A stretch of DNA of 64,000 bases from Bacteroides intestinalis DSM 17393 (GTDB lineage: Bacteria > Bacteroidota > Bacteroidia > Bacteroidales > Bacteroidaceae). Positions 26,677-36,900 of the stretch are shown one piece after another; positions within the stretch are counted from its first letter, which is position 1, and every line of letters starts with the position of its first letter. The translations under genes were made by a program, and so were the position numbers. The notes under the pieces are model-generated. The model saw only the letters and a program-made list of their open reading frames with translations, had not been told where the DNA came from and made no database searches. The stretch is taken from positions 2,232,001-2,296,000 of the forward strand of contig NZ_ABJL02000008.1 in NCBI RefSeq assembly GCF_000172175.1. The letters run 5' to 3'.

Positions 26677-28068
26677 ATGGAAGAGAATAAGATACCTGAA
26701 ATGCAACCCCAACTTGAGCTAATAAAAAAGTACAATCAAGATGGAAAGGAATATTGGACTTCGCGTGATTTATGTGGAGCTATGGGTTATACGACCTATT
26801 ACAGATTTACTTCTGTAGTAAAAAAAGCTATCGCGATTGCTCAAGCAAAAGGAATGGATATAAACGACCATTTTCACCTTACTGTAGAAATGGTTAAACT
26901 TGGTTCCGGAGCATACAGAAATGTAGAAAACTTCCATTTATCAAGAATGGCTTGTCTTATCATTGCCGAAAATGCAGACTCCACGAAAGCATTAGTACAA
27001 CAAGCCCGCATCTTTTTCAAAAATCAGACAAGTTTATTTGAACTAACCTCCAATAATCTATCTTCCAATATCTTATTCTATAAAACAAGTCAGGGAGAAG
27101 TAAAAATAGAAGTGATATTCAATAATGAAACCTTCTGGATGTCTCAAAAGCGAATGGCTGCTCTTTTTGGCGTAGATGTAAAGACAATCAATTATCATTT
27201 AGGGCAAATATACGAGTCTGGAGAATTGCAAGAAGAAGCAACTATCCGAAAAATTCAGATAGTTCAGCAAGAAGGAGAAAGAGAAGTTGAACGTTCTCCT
27301 ATGTTCTATAATCTTGATGCAATCATTGCTGTAGGGTACCGAGTAAATAGTTACCAAGCCACTCAATTCAGAATTTGGGCTACCGGAGTTCTAAAGGAAT
27401 TTATCGTCAAAGGCTTTGCTATGGATGATGAACGCTTAAAACAAGGCCGCCATTTCGGAAAAGATTATTTCGATGATTTACTGCAACGTATCCGTGAAAT
27501 CCGCACTTCCGAACGCAGGTATTACCAGAAAATAACAGATGTATATGCTGAATGTAGTGCAGATTACGATGCTAAATCAGAAATAACCAAACTGTTTTTC
27601 AAAATGGTACAAAATATGATGCATTGGGCAGTAACCCACCATACAGCAGCAGAATTAATCTACAATCGTGCTGATGCTGAAATGCCCCACATGGGGTTGA
27701 CTACGTGGAAGAAAGCCCCTGATGGAAGAATACAAAAGTCAGATACAATAGTTGCCAAAAACTATCTGTCAGACAAAGAGGTATCACAGTTAGAACGTCT
27801 ATCATCCGCTTTCCTTGATTTTGCAGAGTTAAGAGCAGAGCAACAACTCATCACGACCATGTATGATTGGAAAAACAAATTAAGCAATTTCCTGGCAATA
27901 AGCGACTATGAGGTTCTAAAACATTCCGGCACAATATCTAATGAGGAAGCACAAACGAAAGCTTTCTGTGAATATGAGAAATTTAAACTCATACAAGATC
28001 GTGAATATTTGTCAGATTTTGACAAAGAACTAAAACGTCTAAAAGATAAAGGACTTTTTAATGACTAA
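26677..28068 (+). CDS. DinD/BRO-N - RhuM fusion protein, copy 1
   Basis: A 463-residue protein. Residues about 1-125 resemble DinD/BRO-N regulatory domains (YWTSRDLCGAMGYTTYYRF; NFHLSRMACLIIAENAD). Residues about 140-400 are the RhuM core (EVIFNNETFWMSQKRMAALFGVDVKTINYHLGQIYESGEL; FYNLDAIIAVGYRVNSYQATQFRIWATGVLKEFIVKGF), with a charged helical end. RhuM proteins often ride inside type I restriction loci, but their biochemical role is unresolved. The HTH-like MAALFGVDVKTINYHL suggests DNA binding. The protein is identical to the copy at 29276. Confidence 0.85.
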   Translation: MEENKIPEMQPQLELIKKYNQDGKEYWTSRDLCGAMGYTTYYRFTSVVKKAIAIAQAKGMDINDHFHLTVEMVKLGSGAYRNVENFHLSRMACLIIAENADSTKALVQQARIFFKNQTSLFELTSNNLSSNILFYKTSQGEVKIEVIFNNETFWMSQKRMAALFGVDVKTINYHLGQIYESGELQEEATIRKIQIVQQEGEREVERSPMFYNLDAIIAVGYRVNSYQATQFRIWATGVLKEFIVKGFAMDDERLKQGRHFGKDYFDDLLQRIREIRTSERRYYQKITDVYAECSADYDAKSEITKLFFKMVQNMMHWAVTHHTAAELIYNRADAEMPHMGLTTWKKAPDGRIQKSDTIVAKNYLSDKEVSQLERLSSAFLDFAELRAEQQLITTMYDWKNKLSNFLAISDYEVLKHSGTISNEEAQTKAFCEYEKFKLIQDREYLSDFDKELKRLKDKGLFND

Positions 28069-28100
28069 AATTAATAATTTGAACCGCTAAATTCTCATTT

Positions 28101-29270
28101 ATGGAACAATGGAAACAAGATAGACTTATAGATATTTTAGATACTTTGATTGATTATCGAGGCAAAACGCCCAATAAAGTTGAGCGTGGCATCCCTTTAA
28201 TTACAGCTAAAATAGTCAAGAATGGAAGAATAGAAACCCCTACAGAATTTCTTCCAGCGGAAGAGTATAGAGATTGGATGGTCAGAGGGTATCCGCAGGT
28301 GGGAGATGTTGTCCTTACTACAGAAGCTCCATTAGGTGAAGTCGCACAATTAAAGGATGATAAAATAGCTTTAGCGCAAAGAATCGTCTGTTTACGAGGT
28401 AAAGAAGATGCTTTGGATAATACATATCTTAAATATTTCCTTATGTCAAATATCGGCCAATATAGACTAAAGGCGAGGGAAACAGGCACTACGGTAACGG
28501 GAATCAAGCAGTCTGAACTAAAAGAAGTTCTAATTGACTACCCTAATTATGAACTTCAACAGAAAATAGCTTCTATCCTTTCCTCCCTCGACTCTAAAAT
28601 CGAGCTTAACCGCCGTATAAATGATAATTTAGAGCAGCAGGCACAGGCCTGGCTCAATGAACTACTTGACAGATATGCAAATAGTACAACTGTATTAATT
28701 CACGAAATTGCAGAAATTAACCCTAAGCGAAATTTAAGTAAAGGTACATCTGCAAAGTGCATTGAAATGGCAAATCTTCCAACTACAGGCAGTTTTCCTA
28801 ATGGATGGATAGAAAAAGAATACAATGGTGGTATGAAGTTCTGTAATGGAGACACTTTGATAGCTCGGATTACTCCTTGCCTTGAAAATGGAAAGACTGC
28901 TTTCATCAATTTCCTTGATAAGAATGAAATCGCATATGGATCCACAGAGTATATAGTGATCTCAGCCAAAAGCAATTATTCTTCATCATTCTTCTATTTT
29001 TTAGCTCGTAATCATGATTTTGTAGACTATGCTGTTAAAAATATGAACGGAAGTAGTGGACGTCAAAGGGTTTCAGGAGATACAATCAGCAAATACAGAA
29101 TTCCTGTCATTCCACGTGAAAAGCTTGAATCATTCACGAACCATGCTGAAATTGCATTAAAAACAATTAAAAACAATTCCCTTCAAAATATGCGATTATC
29201 AATGACTCGTGACGCATTATTACCAAAACTCATGTCTGGTGAATTAAAAGTTAATGATTTAAATAGCTAA
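28101..29270 (+). CDS. hsdS: Type I restriction specificity subunit HsdS (complete)
   Basis: A 389-residue subunit with two target-recognition domains. TRD1 (residues about 1-155, TPNKVERGIPLITAKIVKNG; PQVGDVVLTTEAPLGEV) is followed by the first conserved spacer helix (QQKIASILSSLDSKIELNRRINDNLEQQAQAW), TRD2 (about 195-345) and the second helix (LQNMRLSMTRDALLPKLMSGEL). It chooses the DNA sequence for HsdM and HsdR. This is the only intact two-domain HsdS in the array. Its middle contains junction site 2. Confidence 0.92.
   Translation: MEQWKQDRLIDILDTLIDYRGKTPNKVERGIPLITAKIVKNGRIETPTEFLPAEEYRDWMVRGYPQVGDVVLTTEAPLGEVAQLKDDKIALAQRIVCLRGKEDALDNTYLKYFLMSNIGQYRLKARETGTTVTGIKQSELKEVLIDYPNYELQQKIASILSSLDSKIELNRRINDNLEQQAQAWLNELLDRYANSTTVLIHEIAEINPKRNLSKGTSAKCIEMANLPTTGSFPNGWIEKEYNGGMKFCNGDTLIARITPCLENGKTAFINFLDKNEIAYGSTEYIVISAKSNYSSSFFYFLARNHDFVDYAVKNMNGSSGRQRVSGDTISKYRIPVIPREKLESFTNHAEIALKTIKNNSLQNMRLSMTRDALLPKLMSGELKVNDLNS
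28617..28631 (+). repeat. Junction sequence ATAAATGATAATTTA, site 2
   Basis: Second copy, in the centre of the complete hsdS. It shares 36 identical bases with site 3 on the left and the whole 2.09-kb repeat with site 1 on the right. Confidence 0.7.
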
Positions 29271-29275
29271 CACAT

Positions 29276-30667
29276 ATGGAAGAGAATAAGATACCTGAAA
29301 TGCAACCCCAACTTGAGCTAATAAAAAAGTACAATCAAGATGGAAAGGAATATTGGACTTCGCGTGATTTATGTGGAGCTATGGGTTATACGACCTATTA
29401 CAGATTTACTTCTGTAGTAAAAAAAGCTATCGCGATTGCTCAAGCAAAAGGAATGGATATAAACGACCATTTTCACCTTACTGTAGAAATGGTTAAACTT
29501 GGTTCCGGAGCATACAGAAATGTAGAAAACTTCCATTTATCAAGAATGGCTTGTCTTATCATTGCCGAAAATGCAGACTCCACGAAAGCATTAGTACAAC
29601 AAGCCCGCATCTTTTTCAAAAATCAGACAAGTTTATTTGAACTAACCTCCAATAATCTATCTTCCAATATCTTATTCTATAAAACAAGTCAGGGAGAAGT
29701 AAAAATAGAAGTGATATTCAATAATGAAACCTTCTGGATGTCTCAAAAGCGAATGGCTGCTCTTTTTGGCGTAGATGTAAAGACAATCAATTATCATTTA
29801 GGGCAAATATACGAGTCTGGAGAATTGCAAGAAGAAGCAACTATCCGAAAAATTCAGATAGTTCAGCAAGAAGGAGAAAGAGAAGTTGAACGTTCTCCTA
29901 TGTTCTATAATCTTGATGCAATCATTGCTGTAGGGTACCGAGTAAATAGTTACCAAGCCACTCAATTCAGAATTTGGGCTACCGGAGTTCTAAAGGAATT
30001 TATCGTCAAAGGCTTTGCTATGGATGATGAACGCTTAAAACAAGGCCGCCATTTCGGAAAAGATTATTTCGATGATTTACTGCAACGTATCCGTGAAATC
30101 CGCACTTCCGAACGCAGGTATTACCAGAAAATAACAGATGTATATGCTGAATGTAGTGCAGATTACGATGCTAAATCAGAAATAACCAAACTGTTTTTCA
30201 AAATGGTACAAAATATGATGCATTGGGCAGTAACCCACCATACAGCAGCAGAATTAATCTACAATCGTGCTGATGCTGAAATGCCCCACATGGGGTTGAC
30301 TACGTGGAAGAAAGCCCCTGATGGAAGAATACAAAAGTCAGATACAATAGTTGCCAAAAACTATCTGTCAGACAAAGAGGTATCACAGTTAGAACGTCTA
30401 TCATCCGCTTTCCTTGATTTTGCAGAGTTAAGAGCAGAGCAACAACTCATCACGACCATGTATGATTGGAAAAACAAATTAAGCAATTTCCTGGCAATAA
30501 GCGACTATGAGGTTCTAAAACATTCCGGCACAATATCTAATGAGGAAGCACAAACGAAAGCTTTCTGTGAATATGAGAAATTTAAACTCATACAAGATCG
30601 TGAATATTTGTCAGATTTTGACAAAGAACTAAAACGTCTAAAAGATAAAGGACTTTTTAATGACTAA
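29276..30667 (+). CDS. DinD/BRO-N - RhuM fusion protein, copy 2
   Basis: Amino-acid identical to the protein at 26677-28068, as part of the 2.09-kb direct repeat. It starts 5 bp after the hsdS stop and precedes the short hsdS by 32 bp. Retention of two perfect copies implies a very recent duplication or continuing recombination. DinD-like N-terminus and RhuM core as in copy 1. Confidence 0.85.
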   Translation: MEENKIPEMQPQLELIKKYNQDGKEYWTSRDLCGAMGYTTYYRFTSVVKKAIAIAQAKGMDINDHFHLTVEMVKLGSGAYRNVENFHLSRMACLIIAENADSTKALVQQARIFFKNQTSLFELTSNNLSSNILFYKTSQGEVKIEVIFNNETFWMSQKRMAALFGVDVKTINYHLGQIYESGELQEEATIRKIQIVQQEGEREVERSPMFYNLDAIIAVGYRVNSYQATQFRIWATGVLKEFIVKGFAMDDERLKQGRHFGKDYFDDLLQRIREIRTSERRYYQKITDVYAECSADYDAKSEITKLFFKMVQNMMHWAVTHHTAAELIYNRADAEMPHMGLTTWKKAPDGRIQKSDTIVAKNYLSDKEVSQLERLSSAFLDFAELRAEQQLITTMYDWKNKLSNFLAISDYEVLKHSGTISNEEAQTKAFCEYEKFKLIQDREYLSDFDKELKRLKDKGLFND

Positions 30668-30699
30668 AATTAATAATTTGAACCGCTAAATTCTCATTT

Positions 30700-31260
30700 A
30701 TGGAAGAGTGGAAAACATATAAAATAGGAAATCTTTGCTCGATTTCATCAAGCAAAAGAATTTTTGCGAAAGAATATCAATCTTCTGGTATTCCTTTTTT
30801 TAGAGGGAAAGAAATTATTGAAAAACAGAAAGGAGAGAGCGTTTCTACCGAACTTTATATTTCAAAGTCAAGATATGATGAAATTAAAAACAAATTCGGA
30901 GTTCCCAAAGAAGGCGATATGCTATTAACCTCTGTCGGGACATTAGGTATTCCATACATTGTTAAAAATGAAACTTTTTACTTTAAAGATGGAAATCTGA
31001 CATGGTTTACCGACTTTAAGGAAATCAATAGTAAATTCTTATACTATTGGTTTTTGTCTCCTATAGCCAAAAATGCAATTAATGCAAAAGCTATTGGCTC
31101 AACTCAAAAGGCGTTAACGATAGATGCTCTCAGTAAATTTGAAATAGACATTCCTAACATTGATACGCAAAATAGAATAGTTTCTATCCTGTCCTCTCTC
31201 GATTCCAAAATCGAGCTTAACCGCCGTATAAATGATAATTTAATCAAATCAGTAGCATAA
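30700..31260 (+). CDS. Short HsdS with a single, different target domain
   Basis: 186 residues. The first target domain (SSSKRIFAKEYQSSGIPFFRGKEI; GDMLLTSVGTLGIPYIV) differs from TRD1 of the gene at 28101. It is followed by the same spacer helix (VSILSSLDSKIELNRRINDNL), then the frame ends after five more residues (IKSVA). Half-HsdS proteins of this layout can dimerise and recognise symmetric targets in known type I systems, so this may be functional, or it may be a stored alternative TRD1 that recombines with the full gene. Confidence 0.85.
   Translation: MEEWKTYKIGNLCSISSSKRIFAKEYQSSGIPFFRGKEIIEKQKGESVSTELYISKSRYDEIKNKFGVPKEGDMLLTSVGTLGIPYIVKNETFYFKDGNLTWFTDFKEINSKFLYYWFLSPIAKNAINAKAIGSTQKALTIDALSKFEIDIPNIDTQNRIVSILSSLDSKIELNRRINDNLIKSVA
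31228..31242 (+). repeat. Junction sequence ATAAATGATAATTTA, site 3
   Basis: Third copy, near the end of the short hsdS. Similarity to the other two copies stops immediately to its right. Confidence 0.7.
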
Positions 31261-31264
31261 TACA

Positions 31265-31891
31265 ATGCATTGGATTCGAGAACATATAAATAAAATTCCA
31301 AGCTTTAGCAGCTTTGAGAGCCATATTGCAACGATCGAAGTAAGTGTTGATTCGAATCCAGCACTATGTATTGAAACATGTAAAAGCTTAATCGAAGGTA
31401 TCTGTAAAACCATTCTGACTAATCAAGATATCAACTATACTGAATATGATAAATTTAATACAACAGTAAAAAGAACAATTGAATGTTTAATAACTCAAGA
31501 TGAACCTTATAAAGAAGAATTAATCGAGCTTGGGAGAAGGATAGCTTCAGTTTCTCAAAAACTGGCAGAAATTAGGAATAATTCTGGTTTTGCCTCGCAC
31601 GGGCAAGATATTAAACATATCCCAATAAATTCTACTCTGTCACTTCTAGCATATAAAATAACAGACGTTATTGGAGGTTATATTATGCATTACTATATAA
31701 ATTACGCATCAAAAAGAGACTCTCGTATTCATTACGAAGATTGCCAATCATTCAACGAGTTATTTGATGATGAAAATCCATTAGAATTGGGGGGAGTTCT
31801 TCTATCTGCTTCTGAAGCATTATACAAGCAAGATTATCAAGCATATAAAGAAATATATTTTAGTTTTTTAGATAACCTGGAAAAAAAATAA
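31265..31891 (+). CDS. Abortive-infection C-terminal-domain protein
   Basis: A 208-residue soluble helical protein. The central RRIASVSQKLAEIRNNSGFASHGQD resembles the Abi_C motif (R-N-x-x-G-x-x-x-HG), found at the end of several phage-exclusion proteins. The preceding CIETCKSLIEGICKTIL helix also matches. It starts 5 bp after the short hsdS and ends 4 bp before the next gene. Probably a phage-defence accessory; mechanism not visible. Confidence 0.72.
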   Translation: MHWIREHINKIPSFSSFESHIATIEVSVDSNPALCIETCKSLIEGICKTILTNQDINYTEYDKFNTTVKRTIECLITQDEPYKEELIELGRRIASVSQKLAEIRNNSGFASHGQDIKHIPINSTLSLLAYKITDVIGGYIMHYYINYASKRDSRIHYEDCQSFNELFDDENPLELGGVLLSASEALYKQDYQAYKEIYFSFLDNLEKK

Positions 31892-31895
31892 TATT

Positions 31896-33965
31896 ATGGA
31901 TATTTCAAAAGGAAGTATATACGAATTATTAAATGGTAAATATCAATTTGTAGTACCAGTCTATCAGAGAAAATATAGTTGGCTAAAAGATGTACAGTGC
32001 GACAGATTATGGAAAGATATCGTCAATATGGAAAAACAGTCAAAGCGACACCATTTTGTCGGTTCTATTGTTACGATATCCGATGTAAATGTCCCGATGG
32101 GAATACACAGATACCAAATAATTGATGGGCAACAACGAGTCACTACATTAACAATTCTAATGATAGCCTTACGTGATCATTTAAGAGAGGCATCAAGTGA
32201 AGAAGTTGATGAAGATACTCTCACTTATTATCTTTTAAAAAATGATCATCAAAAAGGTTATGACCGTTACAAACTTCTTCTGAATGACAATGATCGTGAA
32301 GTACTTATTAAACTTATAGATGTATGTCCGATTAATGAAGATACGCAGTCTAATATCCTCAATAATTACATTTACTTCAAAGAGAAAATTGCAGGAAATG
32401 AACTAACGCCAGCTCAAATATACAATTCTATCGCAAAGCTTCAAATTGTGAATATTACATTGAAACGCGAAGAAGGTGACGATCCACAACTTATCTTTGA
32501 AAGTCTAAACTCAACAGGTATGGATTTATCAGAATCAGACCTCATACGTAACTATATCCTTATGGGTATGACTAACGATGAACAGAAAGATATATATGTA
32601 AATTATTGGCAGCCTATGGAAAATGCTTTCCCCGTTGAAAAGCGTTCCGAATTAATGGATAAGTTCTTTCGTGATTATCTTACCATGAAATTAGCCTCTA
32701 TTCCAAATAAAGAGCAAGTGTATGACAGTTTCAAATCTTATTGCATCAACACTGGCGTATCCAATAATACCAAAGAACTGGCAGAAGATTTATTTTTTTA
32801 TGCACAATGTTATAATGAAATTTCTGCAAATACTTGTTCTGACCCAGAGTTACATGCTATCTTCATAGACATCCGCATAGTAAAAATGGAAGTTGCATAT
32901 CCACTACTTCTTAAAGTGTATGGCGATTATAAGAATAATGTTATATCAAAAGCTGATTTTATTGCTATTCTGAGATTAACAGAGTCCTATGTTGTCCGAC
33001 GTGCTGTTTGCGAAATACCAACAAGCTCATTGAATAAAACATTTGCTACAATGCGTAACAATATTAAAATCGATGATTATTTAAACTCAATTAAAGTTGC
33101 ATTCCTTTCTTTGGAAACTTACAAACGTTTTCCAACCGATGAAGAATTTAAACGGAAACTCCAAATAAAAGATATATATACAATGAGAAGCATCAATTAT
33201 ATTCTTGTCAAACTGGAGAACTACAACAACAAAGAACCTATATCATTCACTGGATTCACCATTGAACACATAATGCCACAGAATGACAATCTAAAACCGG
33301 ACTGGGTTAGTGCTTTAGGTGAAAATTGGAAAGAAGACCATAAGACTTACCTGCATCGCCTTGGAAATCTTACTCTCACTAAATATAATTCAGAAATGGG
33401 AGACCGCCCCTTCTCTGAAAAACTTTTAGTTCTAAAACAAAGTGCGACTCATACCTTAAATAAGTATGTAGTTGAACAAAATATTTGGAATATTGATACT
33501 ATTGAAGAACGTACCAAACAACTTTGCGATTATTCTATTGATATATGGAAGTTTCCCGCAGTTTCACAGGAAATCATCTCTACTTATCTCAAACAATCAG
33601 AAGAGCCTACAACGAAATACAGTATAGATAACTATGATTTTTCTAATGTTTTCGTCAAGATGCTTTATACAAAACTTGATGAAGCCATCATGGCCTTAAA
33701 TCCAAGTATAAAACGAGAGTTCAAGAAGTTATATATAGCATATAAATATAGAACGAATTTTGTCGACATCATTATCCAAAAAACAAGATTAAGATTAACT
33801 ATAAATATGGATTTTGATGGAGTGAATGACCCATGTGGTATTTGCAGAAATGTTACAGACATAGGTCGTTGGGGAAATGGAGATGTCGAAATAAGCTTTG
33901 ACTCTCTCAGTCTATTAAATCAAACTATAGATATCATAAAGCAATCACTAAATAAACAAATATAA
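31896..33965 (+). CDS. DUF262-DUF1524-DUF5655 protein (GmrSD-type, modification-dependent restriction)
   Basis: A 689-residue protein. The N-terminal DUF262 has the nucleotide-handling motif IIDGQQRVTTL (about residue 75) and FVVPVYQRKYSW. The DUF1524 His-Me-type nuclease motif GFTIEHIMPQ is near residue 455, and the C-terminal 120 residues match DUF5655 (VNDPCGICRNVTDIGRWGNGDVEIS). This layout is that of single-chain GmrSD/type IV enzymes that cleave phage DNA carrying modified cytosines. It sits inside the type I operon, between the Abi gene and hsdR, with 2-4 bp gaps. Confidence 0.85.
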   Translation: MDISKGSIYELLNGKYQFVVPVYQRKYSWLKDVQCDRLWKDIVNMEKQSKRHHFVGSIVTISDVNVPMGIHRYQIIDGQQRVTTLTILMIALRDHLREASSEEVDEDTLTYYLLKNDHQKGYDRYKLLLNDNDREVLIKLIDVCPINEDTQSNILNNYIYFKEKIAGNELTPAQIYNSIAKLQIVNITLKREEGDDPQLIFESLNSTGMDLSESDLIRNYILMGMTNDEQKDIYVNYWQPMENAFPVEKRSELMDKFFRDYLTMKLASIPNKEQVYDSFKSYCINTGVSNNTKELAEDLFFYAQCYNEISANTCSDPELHAIFIDIRIVKMEVAYPLLLKVYGDYKNNVISKADFIAILRLTESYVVRRAVCEIPTSSLNKTFATMRNNIKIDDYLNSIKVAFLSLETYKRFPTDEEFKRKLQIKDIYTMRSINYILVKLENYNNKEPISFTGFTIEHIMPQNDNLKPDWVSALGENWKEDHKTYLHRLGNLTLTKYNSEMGDRPFSEKLLVLKQSATHTLNKYVVEQNIWNIDTIEERTKQLCDYSIDIWKFPAVSQEIISTYLKQSEEPTTKYSIDNYDFSNVFVKMLYTKLDEAIMALNPSIKREFKKLYIAYKYRTNFVDIIIQKTRLRLTINMDFDGVNDPCGICRNVTDIGRWGNGDVEISFDSLSLLNQTIDIIKQSLNKQI

Positions 33966-33967
33966 CT

Positions 33968-36900
33968 ATGTCATTTACAGAAGATAACTACGAAAAAGCA
34001 CTAATTACTCTTTATAAGAATTTAGGTTATCAATATCTATATGGTCCTGACATTGCGAGAGACTATTATACTGCTTTTTATGAAGAGCAATTAGTTAATA
34101 GCTTAGCAAAGATTAATCATACAAAGTCTCACTCTGCCATTGATGAAGCCATAATTAAATTAAAGAATATTGAGACTGGTAGTTTAGTGCAAAAGAACGA
34201 GCTTTTCATGGATTATCTTCAACACGGAATCGAGATATCTTATCACGACGGAGTTAAACAACATAACGATATAATTTATCTGATTGATTTCAACAATGTC
34301 TACCGTAATGACTTCCAAGTAATCAACCAGTGGACTTTCGTTGAGCATTCAGAGAAACGTGCTGATATTATTATTTTCGTTAATGGTCTACCGCTCACTA
34401 TTATTGAATTAAAATCTCCGTCACGAGAGGAAACCGATGCTTCTGAGGCCTATCGCCAATTGCGCAATTACATGAAAGAAATACCCTCACTATTCATTTA
34501 TAATGTTTTCTGCATTATGAGTGACATGGCATGTTCAAAAGCTGGCACAATCACAAGCAAAGAAGATCGTTATATGGAATGGAAAACCAAAGATGGAATA
34601 TATAAAAGTGAAGAATTCATTGACTATGACGTATTTTTTGAAGGTATATTTATCAAAGAACGCTTCATTGATATTATCAAGAACTTCATTTGCTTCTCAA
34701 AAGATGAGTTAGGGGCTGCAAAGATACTGGCAGGTTATCATCAATATTTTGCTGTAAAAAAAGCTATTGAACGTACCCAAAAAGCCATACAAGGAAATGG
34801 AAAAATCGGTGTATTCTGGCATACGCAAGGTAGTGGAAAATCACTGTCAATGGTATTCTATGCCCACCTTTTACAGGAAGAACTGTTCCAACCTACCATT
34901 ATAGTAATTACCGACCGCAATGATTTGGATGACCAACTTTATACTCAGTTCTCCAAATGCCGACAATTTCTTCGTCAAACGCCTGTACAAGCCAAAAGCC
35001 GGGAGGATTTAAAATCACTTTTATCCGGTCGCGAAGCTAATGGCATTATCTTTACTACAATGCAGAAATTTGAAGAATCGGAAGAAGCTCTCTCACTACG
35101 CAGAAATATCGTAGTCATGACTGACGAAGCCCATCGTAGTCAATATGGCTTTGAGGAAAAAGTAGATGAAAAGACTGGTAAGATTTCAATCGGAACAGCA
35201 AGAATTATCCATAATTCCCTGCCTAATGCTTCATTCATAGGATTTACCGGTACACCTATTTCCACTAAGGACCGTGATACTACCGAAGTATTCGGAGACT
35301 ATATCGACATCTACGACATGACCCAAGCTGTAGCTGACGGTGCTACCTGTCCTGTATTCTATGAATCACGAGTGATCAATCTTAACCTTGATGAAGAAAC
35401 GCTTAAGGCAATTGATGATGAATATGAATTACTTGCTTCAAAAGGAGCAACAGATGAACAGATTGAAAAAAGTAAAAAGAAAATGTCTCACCTTGAAGAA
35501 ATACTCGGTGCGCCATCAACAATAGATTCCCTCTGCCAAGACATTTTGAAACATTACGAAGAAAATCGTCAGTTCGAACTAACTGGCAAAGCGATGATTG
35601 TCGCTTACTCCCGTCCAATCGCAATGAATATCTACCATAGATTGCTTGAACTGCGTCCGAATTGGGATGAAAAGATAAAAGTGGTTATGACGGGAAATAA
35701 CAATGATCCGGAAGAATGGCATGACATTATTGGCAATAAACAATACAAAAAAGAACTTGCCAAGAAGTTCAAGGACAATGATAATCCTATGAAAATAGCT
35801 ATTGTCGTAGATATGTGGCTCACTGGATTTGATGTTCCATCGTTAGCAACAATGTATGTTTACAAACCTATGAGAGGTCACAATCTTATGCAGGCAATAG
35901 CTCGTGTAAATCGTGTATTCAATGGTAAAGCCGGAGGGCTTGTGGTCGATTATATAGGTATTGCTAAAGCACTAAAAGAAGCGATGCGCGACTATACAGG
36001 CCGTGATCGAGATAATTTTGGTAATCCCAATATTAAAGAAACAGCATTTCTCAAATTTAAAGAGAAATTAGAAATCTGCCGTGATATATTTCATGGATAT
36101 GATTATAGTGAATTCCAGAATGGAACAGACTACGACCGTGCACAACTCATTAAGGGTGGGGTAAACTTTATCATAGCGCCAGAAAGAAGCGAGAAGATGC
36201 AACATTTTCAAAAAGAAGCAATACTTTTACATAACTCTATTACTCTTTGTCGTAGCTTACTCAATGACAAACAGCGATTTGAGGTAGCATTTTTTGAAAC
36301 AGTACGCACCTTATTATCAAGAATGACTAGTAAAGGTAAAGTGACAAAACAAGAAATTAATGCTCGCATCGGCGAGCTACTCAAACAAAGTGTTAAAAGT
36401 GACGGGGTAATAAATTTGTTCTCAGATGTAAAATCTGAATTCTCCTTATTTGATACAACTTTTCTGGATGAAATATCCAAAATGAAAGAAAAGAATATTG
36501 CCATTGAATTATTAAAGAAACTCTTAGCAGAAAAAGTAAAAATCTATCAGAAAACAAATCTGATTCAAGCTGAAAAGTTTTCTGATATGCTAAACCAATC
36601 ATTATCAAATTATCTAAAAGGTTTACTGTCTAATGAAGAAGTTATTCAAGAGTTACTAAAACTTGCGACAGAAATTTCCCAATCAGAAATTGAAGGAAAT
36701 GAATTGGGACTTACTGCCGAAGAAAAGTCTTTTTATGATGCTTTGACACAACCAAGAGCTGTACACGATTTCTACACCAATGAACAATTGATTGCAATGA
36801 CTAAAGAATTAACAGAAGAGCTTCGTAAAAATCGTACTATTGATTGGCAAAAAAAAGAATCAGCAAGAGCAGGAATGAGAAAGATGATTAAACGGCTTCT

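Larger units (their letters stand above)
26017..28106 (+). repeat. 2.09-kb direct repeat, copy 1
   Basis: Identical to 28617-30705 apart from the single inserted A in the hsdS part. It covers the hsdS 3' half, the RhuM gene and the leader plus first bases of the next hsdS (ATGGAA). Offset 2600 bp before and 2599 bp after the indel. Confidence 0.9.
28617..30705 (+). repeat. 2.09-kb direct repeat, copy 2
   Basis: Partner of 26017-28106. It starts at the ATAAATGATAATTTA junction inside the complete hsdS and ends six bases into the following hsdS, where the first target domains diverge. Confidence 0.9.

Noticed and set aside
26017..30705. Direct repeats as a CRISPR-like or transposon pair
   Set aside because: The repeat unit is 2.09 kb of coding sequence without terminal inverted repeats or transposase; it is a gene duplication or cassette array.
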